Shown one piece after another: positions 10,023 to 22,600 of a stretch of DNA of 64,000 nucleotides. How positions within the stretch are numbered: the first letter of the stretch is position 1; each line of letters starts with the position of its first letter. Made by a program: the position numbers and the translations under genes. The notes beneath the pieces were generated by a model. It was not told where the DNA came from. It did not search any database and saw only the letters and a program-made list of their open reading frames with translations. Source of the stretch: Linnemannia hyalina (Eukaryota; Mortierellomycota; Mortierellomycetes; Mortierellales; Mortierellaceae). The stretch covers positions 806,001 to 870,000 of the forward strand of contig JAHRHY010000011.1 in assembly GCA_019671135.1 (NCBI GenBank), given 5' to 3'.

Positions 10023-11692
10023 TTACTTCTTGTGAGGCTTCTTGAGTTTTTGCTGACAGTCCCTGCAGTACCACTTTCCTTTTGGTGGCGCCTTGAGTCC
10101 TGCACACGATAAATGGAACCATTCGATCTCGCACTGTTTATCGGAAGAAAGTAAGGTAACAAAAAAAAGTGAACGAGAGCAGGTTAGCGATCGGCAATTA
10201 TCATTTCGATGGGTAAGAGAGACAAGTGGGGACTTACGTCTTGGTTGTCGCAGGCAACCATTTCGCCGTATGACACTTGTTGACAGTAGCAGTAAAGGGG
10301 CTCGTTCGGGTCGATTGGTAACTCGGTGAAAGAAGCACTATCAAAATTAAATGACAGATTAGTTAGTTGAGGGTGTTACGGATTCCAACGGTAACTGGGG
10401 TTTGTGGAAGGGGACGAAACATACGTCTTTTTGGTGACTTTGGATCCGGTTGTGGTGGCAGCAGCGCTTCCTGTCTTGCGCTTGTCGGAGGCTGTTGTTG
10501 CTGGGGTTGTTGCATTGGAGTTGCTTGCGCTGGCAGAGTGTGACTGTTTCTTTCCTATGAATGTCAGAAAAAAGGAACGGAGGGGCACATGGTCAGTGAT
10601 GAATGTGTGTGGCCGCATTCCGTCCACTGGGTTGAGGTTGCCTAGAGACTTACTTTTTGTTGTTGGGGCACCGTCCGCGTTCGATGATGATGCTAAGCAA
10701 TAGACAAGGTGCACAAGATGTACGTTGCATGTTAGTCGCTCCTTCAGTTCTTGCTCGTAATAATAATTCGCATCCGAAATAATGACGAAAAGGATTTCCG
10801 TACGTTTCTTGCTGGATGTGGTGGTAGTCGAGGCGGCAGCATTGGTGGATTCATCCTTGCGATCTGTGGCCGTTGTCCCTGAAGCTGCCGAGCCAGTGTT
10901 ACCAAGCCTCCCTGGTCCAATCATCTGTTCATCCTCGTATCGCTGTAAATCGTCATCGAGTCTCCTCACGTGTCTGTCAACCTATATCAGAAAGGAGCAA
11001 GACAGGGAGAGTGAGTGGTATTTTCACACAACAACAAAACGTACCATACCATTGACCACAAAAGTCGAGTAAGTAGAGTGGGGTACCTACCACATCGTAT
11101 GCTGCGGTGGCAAGCGCAACCTTTTCTTCTCCTTGTCTCAAGCTGTCGACCAGCATTTCGTTAAGTGACTGAAGCAACTTGATTCTCTCCTGAGGTGTGC
11201 AGTTTTCAACATTGTCGATGAATTCAGCTGCCTTGACTCCCACTGATGCCATGATTGCTAGAGGATGCAAAATAACAGCAGGGGTAGAGAGGTAGGTGAG
11301 TAAGGTAGATGCACGACTTGGAAAAAGTTGCCTGTCTTCAGACAACTCTGTTCCACTCAGGTCCTGGAGACTAACACTTACATTGTGCTTTGGCGTCCAA
11401 GTCCTGCATCAACGTGAACTGGCGCTGGAGCTCCAGAGGCAGTGATTCGACAGCTGAGTAGAAAGAAAGAGAGGAAAGAGAAAAGAGATTGTAAAGATCA
11501 GTCGCTGGTTCGTTTGTTGGTAGAGAGTGATGAGACGAATGTGAACTTGTGGGCGGTTGTTGGTGATTCTCTGTTGACGTGTGTGGTGTGAGGGGAATGA
11601 GAGGGATGGGTAGGGTACTCACTGTCGAGGTAGTCGTCAAGGTAAGCGAGAGACTCTGCGGTCCTGGTTGCAGTCGATCCTGAGGCTTTCAT
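10023..11692 (-). CDS. ING-family PHD-finger chromatin reader
   Basis: Eight minus-strand exons: 11692-11623, 11453-11382, 11257-11091, 10981-10804, 10692-10654, 10554-10425, 10337-10238, 10133-10023. All junctions keep phase and give 288 aa. Residues 15-110 form the N-terminal ING domain ([19 protein letters not shown], then a helix-rich stretch with [15 protein letters not shown]). A Ser/Thr/Ala/Lys-rich linker follows. Residues 225-275 form a C-terminal C4HC3 PHD finger (CYC...C..DC...WFHLSCAG...WYCRDC) that in this family binds histone H3 trimethylated at Lys4. ING proteins are subunits of histone acetyltransferase or deacetylase complexes (yeast Yng1, Yng2, Pho23). Which of the three it matches cannot be settled from sequence alone. 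It is divergent from the SUMO-protease gene across a 741-bp shared upstream region. Confidence 0.95.
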
Positions 11693-12433
11693 TGTGTGCT
11701 GGGTATTGGTCGTGTGGAGAGAGGATGTGGGCGGAGAGAACTGCGTTAGTTAGAGTTGGTAGGGTAAAGTCAGCGAGAACTGAGGAGGAGGAGGGGGAGT
11801 GGCTTGCTCGTGGTCAGCTGAGAAGTAGTGGACTGTCTTTGCTGGGTGTGGTTTTAGGAAGTAGAAACAACAAAAGATCGATTTAATCCCATGAGATCAA
11901 ACATTGGAAATATTTGGGAATGTCATTCACAAGGAAAGAAATTGCGCTGCTGGCTACCGATCCTTCGCTGAGGGAAAAGTGCATACGAATCTCACGATAT
12001 CAAATCAGACAGAGACGAAAGATCTGTCGAAACAAATCTCCACGGGGACAGTTGTGGTGGGTTGGTGCTACCAGCCTGTGCATCAAGCTTCTGTTGACCG
12101 CTTTGCAGCCATTCATCAGGCATGTGGGAGTAACCAAAGAAATGCCGAGTGTAGAAGGGCCCTTCCTCTCTCTCTTCATCTTTCAAAAACTATTTTTGTT
12201 TAGTTGTTTGTTCTGTACTGTTTTTTTCCTCTTTGTCAGTCTGCCACACTGCGAGTTTAATTTGTTTTGGTCCCCTTTTTCCTTCTTCCTTCCTTACACC
12301 GCCACCAACACAGACACACCCCTTCACCCCAACACAGCGAAACAACAAGAACACAGGTGGCGACTCAACAACAACAACAACTACAACACCTCACCGAGCA
12401 GGCAAACAGACCCAGCACAACAACTTGTTCTAA
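11693..12433. promoter_or_regulatory. Shared upstream region of the divergent ING and Ulp2-like genes
   Basis: 741 bp with no supported gene. The last 150 bases before 12434 are C/T- then CA-rich, a typical leader for this window. Bidirectional promoter use is inferred from gene orientation only. Confidence 0.5.
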
Positions 12434-15400
12434 ATGAGCACAAGCAGCGTGGATCTCGACATGGACGACACTGACGACGCTGTCGCCCTGGTCCGAGAAC
12501 CGCCTACTAGGGTAAGCATCCCTCTTTCGACGCTTTACTCATCACAAATCGTAACAATAAGGACTTGATGAATTAGCTACGAGGGAAATACAAAAACAAG
12601 TCAGCATAATGTCGCCCAATGAAGGAAAGGATTACTGTACTGGGCGAAATGAAGTTCAGTGAAAACATAAGGGATCGCTAATGAGAACGTTCTCGATATA
12701 CTCCTTCTACAGATGTCATTCCCTTCATATTCAGGACTTCTCAAGCCAAGGTACGACACAACAGCGCTTTTACTCGTTCCTTGTTAGACAACTCATTGTT
12801 GCTATGTAAACGGAGTTGTATAGTGGTTCTAGGCAGGACAGGGAAAACTCACACACACTTTTGTTTGACGATAATCTTGATAGCGCGACAGCCTCGGCCA
12901 AGAGACCGGCAAGGGGGATACCGATCAGCATGCCAACAACCCAGCGAAGAGAGAGCAATTTTTCTTTCTTTACGCCCAACGCTGCGCTGGTAACAGGATC
13001 ACGGGAAGGTGGCAGCCCAAAGCGGCCTGTCTTTGGTGCTCAAATGATATCACGTCAAACCCCACGCCAACGTGCGCAGAGTAAGACGATTAAAAGACAC
13101 GGGATCTTGAGTATTGGGATGGACCGTCAGGTCAGGAATTGATTCTCTAATGCGCCATCTACTTCAACATTGATAGACACCATTGAAAGCCACAGACCGG
13201 TGCACTCGCTAGGATCATTGGAAAGCCGAAAGAAACAGGTGAGGTCCTTCACAGAAAACTATCCGCCCTGGAATGTTCTTGATTGCAGGTGTTAATTATT
13301 GTGTCCTAACCAATGTACCACATTCAACACCTACTACATAGAAGCAAACAGAAGTTGTATTGCTGAGTGACGAGGACGACATGAAAGGTATTAAGGAATG
13401 CAGGACGTCACAGTGCCGCAAGTGTGTGTTGTTGTCGTCGTGCGAATTGCTTTATTGGGCGCGGCTCCTGACCACTGATTTACCGCCATCCATAGATCCC
13501 AAGACCGTCAAACGGAAAAAACATTCACGGGAAGCTGACAGCATCAGCAATGAAGCGCACAGAGCGGAAAGAAAATCGAGCTCGATTGTTTCCAGGATGA
13601 AGAAAGCTGTAAATCAAGGATGCAACAGAGATGGTTCTTTTTTTTTTTTCTTCACCTGGATCATTTAGTTTGACTGGTATTAGATAAATAACCAAATAAT
13701 TAATTGTCACACATGCTTAGACCGCACCTGCAGTTATAGACGCGTTGCCTAGCTACATGGAAGTGGATTCCGCACCAGCATCAAAACCACTTTATCATAC
13801 TGCGATTCCAGCGGCTTTGCCAAACTCAGAACGGAGTTCGACCTCAACAAAGCCAGGATTGCCATCGACGAATCTAGGATTGCTATCAACAAAGTCAGGA
13901 TTGGTTTCAACAAGCCCAGCAACGCCTCTGACGAAACCAAGCGCAGCTTCCGTAAAGACGACGCCGACGTCAACTAAACTTACACAACCCTCAGTCAAAC
14001 CTGTGACATCTTCAGCAAAACCAATTTCATCCGCCACATTGCCATCATCTTCCTCTGTCAAACCTGCGCCGCCTTCAACGCCGCCTACCTCACCGCTAAC
14101 AAAGCAAATGTTTTCACTCTTTACCTCGCCCGCTTCGCCATCCTCGCCTGCCTCGCCTTCCTTACCAGAGTCATCTCCCAGCCCGACAAAGATTCACAGT
14201 CCGGTCACACCCTCGCTCTCCGAAAAGTCCGAACAGCTGGGCATTGGGTCCTTTCCACATCTCCCTCTCGAAAAGGTGCGCGTCGGGACAAAGATCGACA
14301 TCAAGCGGCAAATGATGATGGTTCAGCTTGGCCCGGATCGGTTCATCATCAACATTGACAAAAACGCGACGAAGATCCCACATCACACGGTCAGGGCTGT
14401 TGGGGTACGTATGCCTATAAGGATTGCAAAATGACATACACTTATTTGTGTGCGCTGACGCTAATCGTATCTTGAATGTTGCTATTGGTCATAGTATTAC
14501 ATTGAAGGCGAGACGAAATTGATCGTTCTGAACACAAGCGAAAAACTTGACCCCGAGTCGATCCTCGCACCCTACTACGATCCATCCCCTCTGTCAGGCA
14601 AAGGAAGGAGGCTGGTTTTGTACACTACGTCAGAGAAACCTAACATTGAGGAATACTGCGATAGACTTGCATCGAAGGGCTGTTCCACACACAAATTGAC
14701 GTAAGGATAATATATATGGTCAGCAATCTAAGGTGCATTGAATATTATGACAAGGACGAACAGTCTTTTGCATTTATATTAATGAGAAATGATTTTCTCC
14801 GCACAATAGATCCGAGAGTGCCGGAAGGTATCTGGAAGAATTGAGGTGAGTCGAAGAATCCAACCCCAATCACAAGTGTTTTTCGTATCTAGGACATATT
14901 TTTTCGGGTTGCTAACTCACCTCTCTCACGTCTTTTTCAGAAGTGTCCGGTCATCTGTGGAACCTCCTTCTGCCGGGATGAACGTGGTTGTTCCTCATAT
15001 CCCAGTCAACCCAGGAGACATCGAACCACGTCAAACGTAAGTTTCGTTGTTGTAAATCTGGATGGATGATATGAGACGTTACACAGTCGAATTATTTACT
15101 TATCAAAGTTGTGTTTCGATTGCTGTGCGATAGGCTTTTTCTGTTCCCATTTAAGAATACTGCCAAGACAAGATCCATTGCGGTCCACATCGAAGATTTG
15201 GCGCGACTGTTCGAGAGCGACTTCTTGAACGATATCCTCATCGAGTTTGGTCTGAAGTATGTTCGCACGCTCGTTTCTTCAGGCAATAGTTAAACATTGA
15301 GCAGTTGCCCAATATCCAATACTGATATCTCCTTCTTCTCTTTGACAATATGCTAGATATATCTATGAAGGGCTCGAGAAACGTAACCCGGAGCTTGCAA

Positions 15401-16846
15401 AGAGGACGTACATCTTCAATTCTTTCTTTTATCAGAGACTGATTGACAAGCCTGCGTAAGTCACGAGCCAGGTCGATACGTAGGCGTGTCTGCCTAGCCA
15501 TGACATCCCAGAAGGCATGCCATTGATGTACTAATATCCCTTCTTTTTTTGTCATTACTTTTGGTGGCCTATTAGCGTGGGAATGAGCGCTTACGATGCT
15601 GTCAAAAGTTGGACAAACAAAATTGACATCTTTGCTATGGACTCCATCGTTGTGCCAATTTGTGAAAAGTAAGTCCTGACATGGCATGGATTGGGGACTG
15701 AAAGATGTATGATATCCTAGAGTATGTGTATTTTAACGCGTTTCATTTCATTTCATTTCATTCATGTAGGGCACACTGGTATCTGGCAATCATCACCAAC
15801 CCAGGCCTACTTTTGAAGGAGGACTCTGACGACCAACCCCGGACGAACAGTAATGAGAGTAGCAACGCTGCTAGTCCAATCCCCAGTCCCTCGCGTGATT
15901 CGACAAGTGGATCCCCAGACGATTCGCCTGTTTTTCCTTCAGTCACGGAGTCGATGGACAGTTTGGCAGGAAGCACCAAGGACCTACTTCGGATCAAGGG
16001 AGAGCATGGGATCGACCAAGATGCACCGGAAAGGATCGAGTCTGCGACAGGAAGGCCTAAAAGACTTCCGCGCTCCACAGTTCCAGTCGATGTGAAAGCA
16101 AAGTAGGATTTTACGAATGCTATGCGAGAGCGACGCGTATTTGTACTACTCGAAAAGTTTCCTGACCTTTGAACGCATTCTCTCTCATCCCGTCACCTAT
16201 TAGCCCATATATTGTAATCCTAGACTCTCTTGGAGGGTATCATTCTGCAGTATCCAAGGCGTTACGGTCCTACCTTCAACAAGAACTTTCAGCGAGAAAG
16301 GGGATAAAAAGGACCCTGTCCGTGAATGACGTTATTGGGAAATACGCCAAGGTTAGATTTCCACTGCATGCTGCTACTATACTTTGTGCATGAAAACTAT
16401 ATGATACTCCGTTAGGTCGAAGACACTCACATATTCGTCTTGGGTTCTATGATCTAGCCTCCAAAACAACATAACATGAGCGACTGCGGACTGTACTTGC
16501 TCCACTTTGCTGAAGTGTTCCTCAAGAGTCCTCATAAGCTTCTCGATGCCATCGTGGTAAGTTGCCCTGTCGATTTACGCGCTTGATCTCATATAAACAC
16601 GTTTGATGGAGATGAGTGCCTTTTAATCGAAGTCTTATTATTTCTTTCCCTATTACTTCGCTGATGTAGAATAACAAGCCTGAGCTCGAACAGTATTGGA
16701 AGGCAGATGAGTTGCCGAACAAGCGAGAGTACTACCGAGATGTTGTGATGCAGCTGGCGGAAGACTACAAAGTTTATCTTGCTGAACAGCAGGCTCCAAG
16801 CGTACTTTCGCCACCAAAGGCTCGTGCCGGCAAAACCGGAAAATGA
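12434..16846 (+). CDS. SUMO-specific cysteine protease, Ulp2/SENP6-7 type (peptidase C48)
   Basis: Seventeen exons, phase-consistent, 875 aa: 12434-12511, 12713-12750, 12884-13080, 13177-13238, 13342-13387, 13496-13608, 13721-14404, 14495-14700, 14810-14845, 14941-15036, 15134-15256, 15357-15455, 15576-15668, 15770-16102, 16204-16351, 16458-16556, 16670-16846. It removes SUMO, mainly polymeric chains, from nuclear proteins. The first 400 residues are disordered, with an imperfect T-K-P/S-rich repeat around residues 205-330; a beta-rich block follows (about 370-475). The catalytic domain spans about 520-850: FLNDILIEFGLKY, catalytic His in AHWYLAII, Asp in VILDSLGG, Cys in MSDCGLYLLHFAE. About 95 acidic Ser-rich residues interrupt the domain between His and Asp, as in the SENP6/7/Ulp2 branch. 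It is divergent from the ING gene. Confidence 0.93.
15741..15765. repeat. TTTCA pentamer repeat at a splice acceptor
   Basis: Five tandem TTTCA-like units in the intron just upstream of the exon at 15770. They also supply the pyrimidine-rich tract of that acceptor. Confidence 0.85.
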
Positions 16847-17136
16847 AGGGTGGACGTAGATCGATCGATCGAATGATATCTTGAGACTTTCATTTCTTGG
16901 CTGACAATGGCGGACCTTACTTTTTCTTTTTCCTTTCCCTTTTCTTTCTCCTCGTTAACCCTTCAACTCTCGCTTGTTGTTCTTGTACTTTTACGCCCTA
17001 TGACTCACCTAATATGCTGTTTTTTGTTGTTGCCAATTGCCTTTTCAGTCAGTTTGTTAGTTCATTCCCCTTCCAATGTATCGGACTCGTTTACCCTCCA
17101 ATGTTTTCTTGAAGAATGTATATTGTTGTTGTGTAT

Positions 17137-19434
17137 CTATGGCGATTTTGGGGTAGGAGATGTAGGTGTGGGTGTAGCTTGTTCGCCTGCTGGGGTTGAA
17201 TTAGAAGTAGGGTCGGTCGACGTGCTTGTGTTTTGAGAAGGCAGATCCTCTGCGGTTGGTTCTGTGATGGGGTCGGTTGATTCTTCCATGGTGGCCTCAG
17301 ATGGAGCCTCCGTTATAAGTGCAGGTTCCGTGTCGATCTCGGGCTGTTCGTCAACCTGAACGTCCATATCCTTCTCCACTAAGACAAGTCCTCCATAGAT
17401 GCCCTCATCAAAGCAGTTGAAGATATAATCCTGGACAGCCCGCTTATAGACGATAACGAACCCATCCATGATCTTCTTCTCGTTCAGAATCGCCGATCCT
17501 TCCCTGCCCTGCAGCTTGAAATGGCTGTTGGTAGTAGTGGCGTCGGAGGGTGCTGGTGGTGTGGTGGTAGCGACAATGAGGCTCGACCGGAAGCCAGAGG
17601 GCCGTTCTCCAAAGATTAATTTGTCGTACTGTTCCAGAGCCATGTCTACACGCAACAAACTGTCGACCAAGATCTCGCGGAGAGGGATCGCCAGCGAGAG
17701 TGGGGCCAGCAGACGTAGGGAGTTCAATGCTGCGAGGTACGAATTGGTCAGGTAAGCCAGGGCTGGGTAGTCCATGAGGCAGGTCTGGGGCGACATGGAT
17801 AAGGGTGTCATGGTATGTGAAGACGATGATCCAAGCGAACCCTCTCCTCGACCCAGCACTGGAGATGTCGCTGTAGAAGAGGAAGGAGGAGTTGAAGATG
17901 CTGAAGAAGGCGCGCGTCCTGTTCCGCCAAGCATCCATTGACTCGGCAGCAGCCAATCCGGATAGTTCCTGCCATCACCTCCAAGTCCGTCAATAAACTC
18001 GTCTGCTCCTCGCTGGAAGGTTCCCCCGACCACACGGATGACGGCCTCCTCGAACAACGACGTGACCAGGTACCGCAGGTCAAATCCGATCTTGGCCATG
18101 TTGGCTCCAAAGTACATGAGCTGTGTGAGGATCGACGACAACGCCGAGGTGTCGTTGATCTGAGGGATGTGCGCCTTGAGCAGCTGAAGCAAGGTCTGGG
18201 TCCTGTAAGTGACAAAGTCCGCCAAGAGGTTGTCTGTCGTCCACGAGTGCTGCTTCGGGTAGTTCTGCGAGGGCTTGAAGGTTGATCCTGCTGATGATGT
18301 TGTGGTGGCACTTGAGTCGGCCGATCCTGCGCCACGATAGTCTAGTGATGACGAGAAGCCCGTGAAATGGTCGACGCTGCCAAAGATGCTCTTGTAGTAG
18401 GTCATGATGTCAAAGAGACACTCGCGGGTAACATCAATGTACTTCTTGAGGTATCCAAACGAATCGCCCTTGTGGTAGACAACTTTGGACAGCTGCAAGT
18501 TCATGTACAGCCCACGAGATTTAAGGAACAGCATCCTGAGCGGCGTCTCATCCTCCACACCAGTTTCTGAAGACGACACGCTCGATACAGACGAGAACAA
18601 CGACGACGATCCCTTGGGGTTTGAGGTTGTTGCCGGATGGTGATGGTGATCATCCTCCTCGACCAGGTCCAACTGTCCCTTGAAGCTCCCAATTCGTCTC
18701 AAAAACCCAATGATCCTCAACGCGACAGGCAGCTTGATAGGTTCTCTCAACTGGGCTAGGAGCTGCACCAACATCATCTCTTTGCCCTGCGCAACCTTGG
18801 TATCAATCTCCTGAATGATCCCGATCCCAGGGTACCTCAGCACCAATCTCTGGACATGACTCGCCAATTCGAGTGCCTCGTTATAGTACCCATTTCTGAC
18901 ACACGTCTCCATCAACAGCGGGATCTCGAGCACCTCCAACAACTGCGAATGGGTCGCCAAGATCGACGAGAACACATACTGCCTCTCCAAAATCGGTGCG
19001 ACTTTGGCCGAGAATCCAGACAAGGTCTCGACAAACTCGGGGATCGTCTCCTGGAAATGGTCCAGGTGTTGCCCCAGAGTCTCAAACGTCGACTGGACTT
19101 CTTGTTTACAGTCCTTGACCAGGATAAACGCTTTGTAGTCACGGAAGGCTAGTTCTGACATGTCCCGCTCGACTTTGACTTGCTCCTCGCGGAGTTTCTC
19201 AGGCTCGTTGTGGAGTGCTCGGGCTGGGAGGGATGTGAGACGGTTGAGGTAGTCCTTGGACCAGGTCGTCGAGAGCATCTCGCGTTTGGGCGCTGGTACT
19301 TGTTGGAGGATGAGGTCGAAGAGGGCATCCTGGTCCGTATTGGTGTTGTTGCTGACTGGGTGATGAGCGCGCCCGGCAGTGTTGATGTTGCTGTGGTGGC
19401 CATGAGCCCCTGTCTCGGCCGTCATTATGGACAT
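17137..19434 (-). CDS. COG8: Conserved oligomeric Golgi complex subunit 8
   Basis: Single exon, 765 aa. COG8 belongs to lobe B of the COG tether, which captures retrograde vesicles at the Golgi. The Cog8/Dor1 family is recognised from the N-terminal half: WSKDYLNRLTSLPARAL, SELAFRDYKAFILVKDC, FVETLSGFSAKVAPILERQY, and LLMETCVRNGYYNEALELA, followed by alpha-helical rod sequence. Ser-rich insertions lie at about residues 275-300 and 495-530, and the C-terminal 90 residues are acidic and disordered. The frame extends 103 codons further upstream, but that part overlaps the 3' end of the permease gene and is CT-rich leader, so I chose the ATG at 19434. The two genes are in tandem, 190 bp apart. 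Confidence 0.93.
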   Translation of the reverse strand: MSIMTAETGAHGHHSNINTAGRAHHPVSNNTNTDQDALFDLILQQVPAPKREMLSTTWSKDYLNRLTSLPARALHNEPEKLREEQVKVERDMSELAFRDYKAFILVKDCKQEVQSTFETLGQHLDHFQETIPEFVETLSGFSAKVAPILERQYVFSSILATHSQLLEVLEIPLLMETCVRNGYYNEALELASHVQRLVLRYPGIGIIQEIDTKVAQGKEMMLVQLLAQLREPIKLPVALRIIGFLRRIGSFKGQLDLVEEDDHHHHPATTSNPKGSSSLFSSVSSVSSSETGVEDETPLRMLFLKSRGLYMNLQLSKVVYHKGDSFGYLKKYIDVTRECLFDIMTYYKSIFGSVDHFTGFSSSLDYRGAGSADSSATTTSSAGSTFKPSQNYPKQHSWTTDNLLADFVTYRTQTLLQLLKAHIPQINDTSALSSILTQLMYFGANMAKIGFDLRYLVTSLFEEAVIRVVGGTFQRGADEFIDGLGGDGRNYPDWLLPSQWMLGGTGRAPSSASSTPPSSSTATSPVLGRGEGSLGSSSSHTMTPLSMSPQTCLMDYPALAYLTNSYLAALNSLRLLAPLSLAIPLREILVDSLLRVDMALEQYDKLIFGERPSGFRSSLIVATTTPPAPSDATTTNSHFKLQGREGSAILNEKKIMDGFVIVYKRAVQDYIFNCFDEGIYGGLVLVEKDMDVQVDEQPEIDTEPALITEAPSEATMEESTDPITEPTAEDLPSQNTSTSTDPTSNSTPAGEQATPTPTSPTPKSP

Positions 19435-19624
19435 TTTTGGGCGAGTTAGGCGAGCAAGGACGAGAGAGAGATGGAGAGTGATGAAGTGAAGGGAGCAAAA
19501 TAATGCCAGGAACAGAAAAAGAAGGAAAGAGGGAGCGAGGCGACAGTTTATTACGGCGGAAGGGAAGGAAATATGTACAAGGTAGTTAAGGGTCAGAAGG
19601 TATTTGTAAAGAGGGGAGCAACAG

Positions 19625-22600
19625 CTAAGAGACCCTTGAAGAGACATGCGCCATCTTCGGGTATGTTTGCGGAGAGGCTTGTAGGGGCTGCGTACTACTC
19701 CTCGTGTTACTGGAGGACTGGTCTTTGATCTCGGAGTGGCCACTCAAATGTTCAGGCACATCGATCATATCATCAATTGCCTCCTGATGGCCCTCGCTCG
19801 GCGTCGTGGGTGCCCCAACGCCATGCCCACTATCGACAGCTCCATCAGAAAGTCCGTCGTCAAACGGTGACGAGCCGTTCGGTGGAATTCCTGACATCTC
19901 ATACGTGTGACCAGGGTCGCGGATACCGTGTTCTGAGGAAGTGCGTCCATCCAAAGTATGGTCGCTCCGCCGCCGCCGTGGTTGGTCGTAATCCATTTGT
20001 CGCGCCACCTGACGTGCATACTGCTGCCGAAGGTCGTCATCGAGATATCCGTCATAGTTGAAGGAGTTCGTCGAAAAGTTCTCGTGGATGACTCGCATGG
20101 ATTGTTCCTCGAGTCGGGGGTTGTTGATTTCCGAGTGCCGCCTTCCGTAAAAGACGTAGATTAAAAGCCCAATCGCCATCCAGACCAACAATCGAATGAT
20201 GGCATCCTGTTTGGCTCCTTGGAGCAGGAGTAACGAGCTGGCAGCACCAAGACCAGGCAATAGGAAAGGACCTATGGATACGATCATAATATAGGCGAAT
20301 GCATTAGTATAATGTGATGAGGCTGTGATTCATATTCGCTCATGTTGAAAATAACAATGGACTTACCCCCAGGAACTTTGAACCTTCTTGGTACTGTTTT
20401 GCGCGTGTATCTTAGAATGATAACACCGATGTTGACGACAAAGTAGGCAAAGATGGTTCCAACGGAAGAAATTTCGCTGAGAACTTGGATTGGCAGAAGC
20501 CCTCCGCAGAAGGCACAAATAATGCCAGAGATCAATGTGCTGGTTGATGGGGTCTATGCGGGAATAAAGAATGAGTCAAGGCTCATGAGAAGCTGAAATG
20601 TGCCCGATATCAATGTTTCGCAAACGGTATGAAGTAAGGTGCGATACTGGACATACCTTGTACTTTGGGTGGACATTTGCGAAAAGGCGGGGCACCAGGC
20701 CATCGTTGGCCATGGCGTAGAGAACGCGGGGTTGGGCGATAAGGAGAACCAGGATAACGGATGTAGTCGCCGCCAAAGCTCCCAGTTCCGTGAGTAGTAC
20801 AAGCCATCTCATTCCTGTTATCCTCACTGCGTCCACCATTGGAGAATCGCCATTCAGATCATGGTAATCTGCGACTCCGACAGTGACCACACTAAGAGCA
20901 GCGACAGGTGAAAAGAGTGTTGCCATCACGCGTCAGTCGAAATGTTTCATACAACAAACAGGCAAATGCAGATATCAAATAGTCACTGAACTGTACCTGA
21001 TTCCGACATAGATGACTGTTGCGATGACAATGGTTGCCATAATTCCTATGGGCAGATTAACCTGTGGGTCTCTGGCTTCCTGAGCTGTAGTGCTGACGCT
21101 GTCGAATCCGATGTAGGCGAAAAATACAGTTGAGGCTCCTTCCAGCATACCCTTGACGCCGCCAAATTCTGATGGGAAGTAGGGGTGGTAGTGTTCTATC
21201 TTGACAAACGGAATCATCGAGAAAATAACGATGACCAGAACCAAGACCTTGAAGACGACAAATACATTGTTGATCCGAGCGGTCATGTGGATCCCAAAGT
21301 AGATAACAGTGGTGACTGCAAGCGATATGGCAAAGGCGGGGGCGTTGAAGTGGGCGCCTGTAAGCTGAAAGGCACCGTTTTCCCAATTAATGGGTGCCTT
21401 TGTCCATGTTTTAGGTATGGTGACATTGAAGGCGTCCTGGAGAAAGGCCACAAGATATGACGACCAGCCGACAGACACCGTTGCAGCGCCGACCATGTAT
21501 TCCAGGATGAGGTCCCAGCCAATAATCCACGCTGCAAGTTCTCCAATAGACGCATATGCGTAAGTGTAAGCCGAGCCGGCGATGGGGATCATTGACGCCA
21601 TCTCTGAATACGACAGGGCAGCAATTCCAGAAACGAGTCCGCCAAGCATAAACGATAGCGTCACAGAGGGGCCTGCATTGGTTGAGGCGGCTGTGCCTAT
21701 AACGTGCGCAAGTAAAGTAGTAGATGAGTTCATACTTGATTCAGCAAGTTTGATTGTAAACGACTATTGTTTCAAAGGAATGACAAAACTGTCTACAAGA
21801 AGAATTAGTGGTTCTTACCCATAAGAACAAAAACGCCGGTTCCGATGACAGCGCCTACAAAACAAGAAAAAAGAAACAAGGGGTTAATTCTTTGTAAAGT
21901 ATGTAGTGGTTTTCGTTCGCGAACGACTATGAATGGTGCGATTGTTTGTGTAATCCTGTTGGTAAAAGACGTGGGTATGTGTGTTTATTGACCAACAAAC
22001 AAAACTGCAAGATGGTTGAGCCCACAACCGCGACTGTCCAACGCCATCGCAACCAGATGGAGACACACAGAACAGGTGAGAGAGAGGGGCAACAAAATAG
22101 AAAACAAGGAAGACGACGGGAGAGGGAAGAAAAGGGCAGGGCAAGGCAGAGCAAAGAGAGCATATGATAGTCGCTTAAGTTAATGGGGACGATTAGTAGT
22201 CAACTAGAAGTGAATGGCAAGTAATAAGTCAACCGCCGTGGACAGCTGTATGAATAGACATTATGATAAGGGTTTGTTTGCGGTGAACTGTACTGACCCA
22301 CTCACACCCATCCTCAAACATGATATGCGATCGTCTCATTCATTGCAAGTAAAAATGAGGGGCCTAGGCCTCATGAGGGAACAAAGGAACGAACGAAGGA
22401 ACGAAAAATGAACGAAGGGGGTTGGCTTGTGTGGTGGACCTTGACTCCTGATATTATTTTCCTTCCGGTCGAGTGGATCAGTCTTCTTCCTCTTATACCT
22501 TGTTGTGTCACCCATCTCCTTCCTTTTTCAATGGTCCATCGCAATTGTCTTTTCGATTTTACTTTTATATACTGTTCCATCGCTTCGTCTTTGTGGCTCC

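Noticed and set aside
19435..19743. 103-codon N-terminal extension of COG8
   Set aside because: It overlaps the 3' end of the permease gene and reads as leader; the COG8-like sequence starts after the ATG at 19434.
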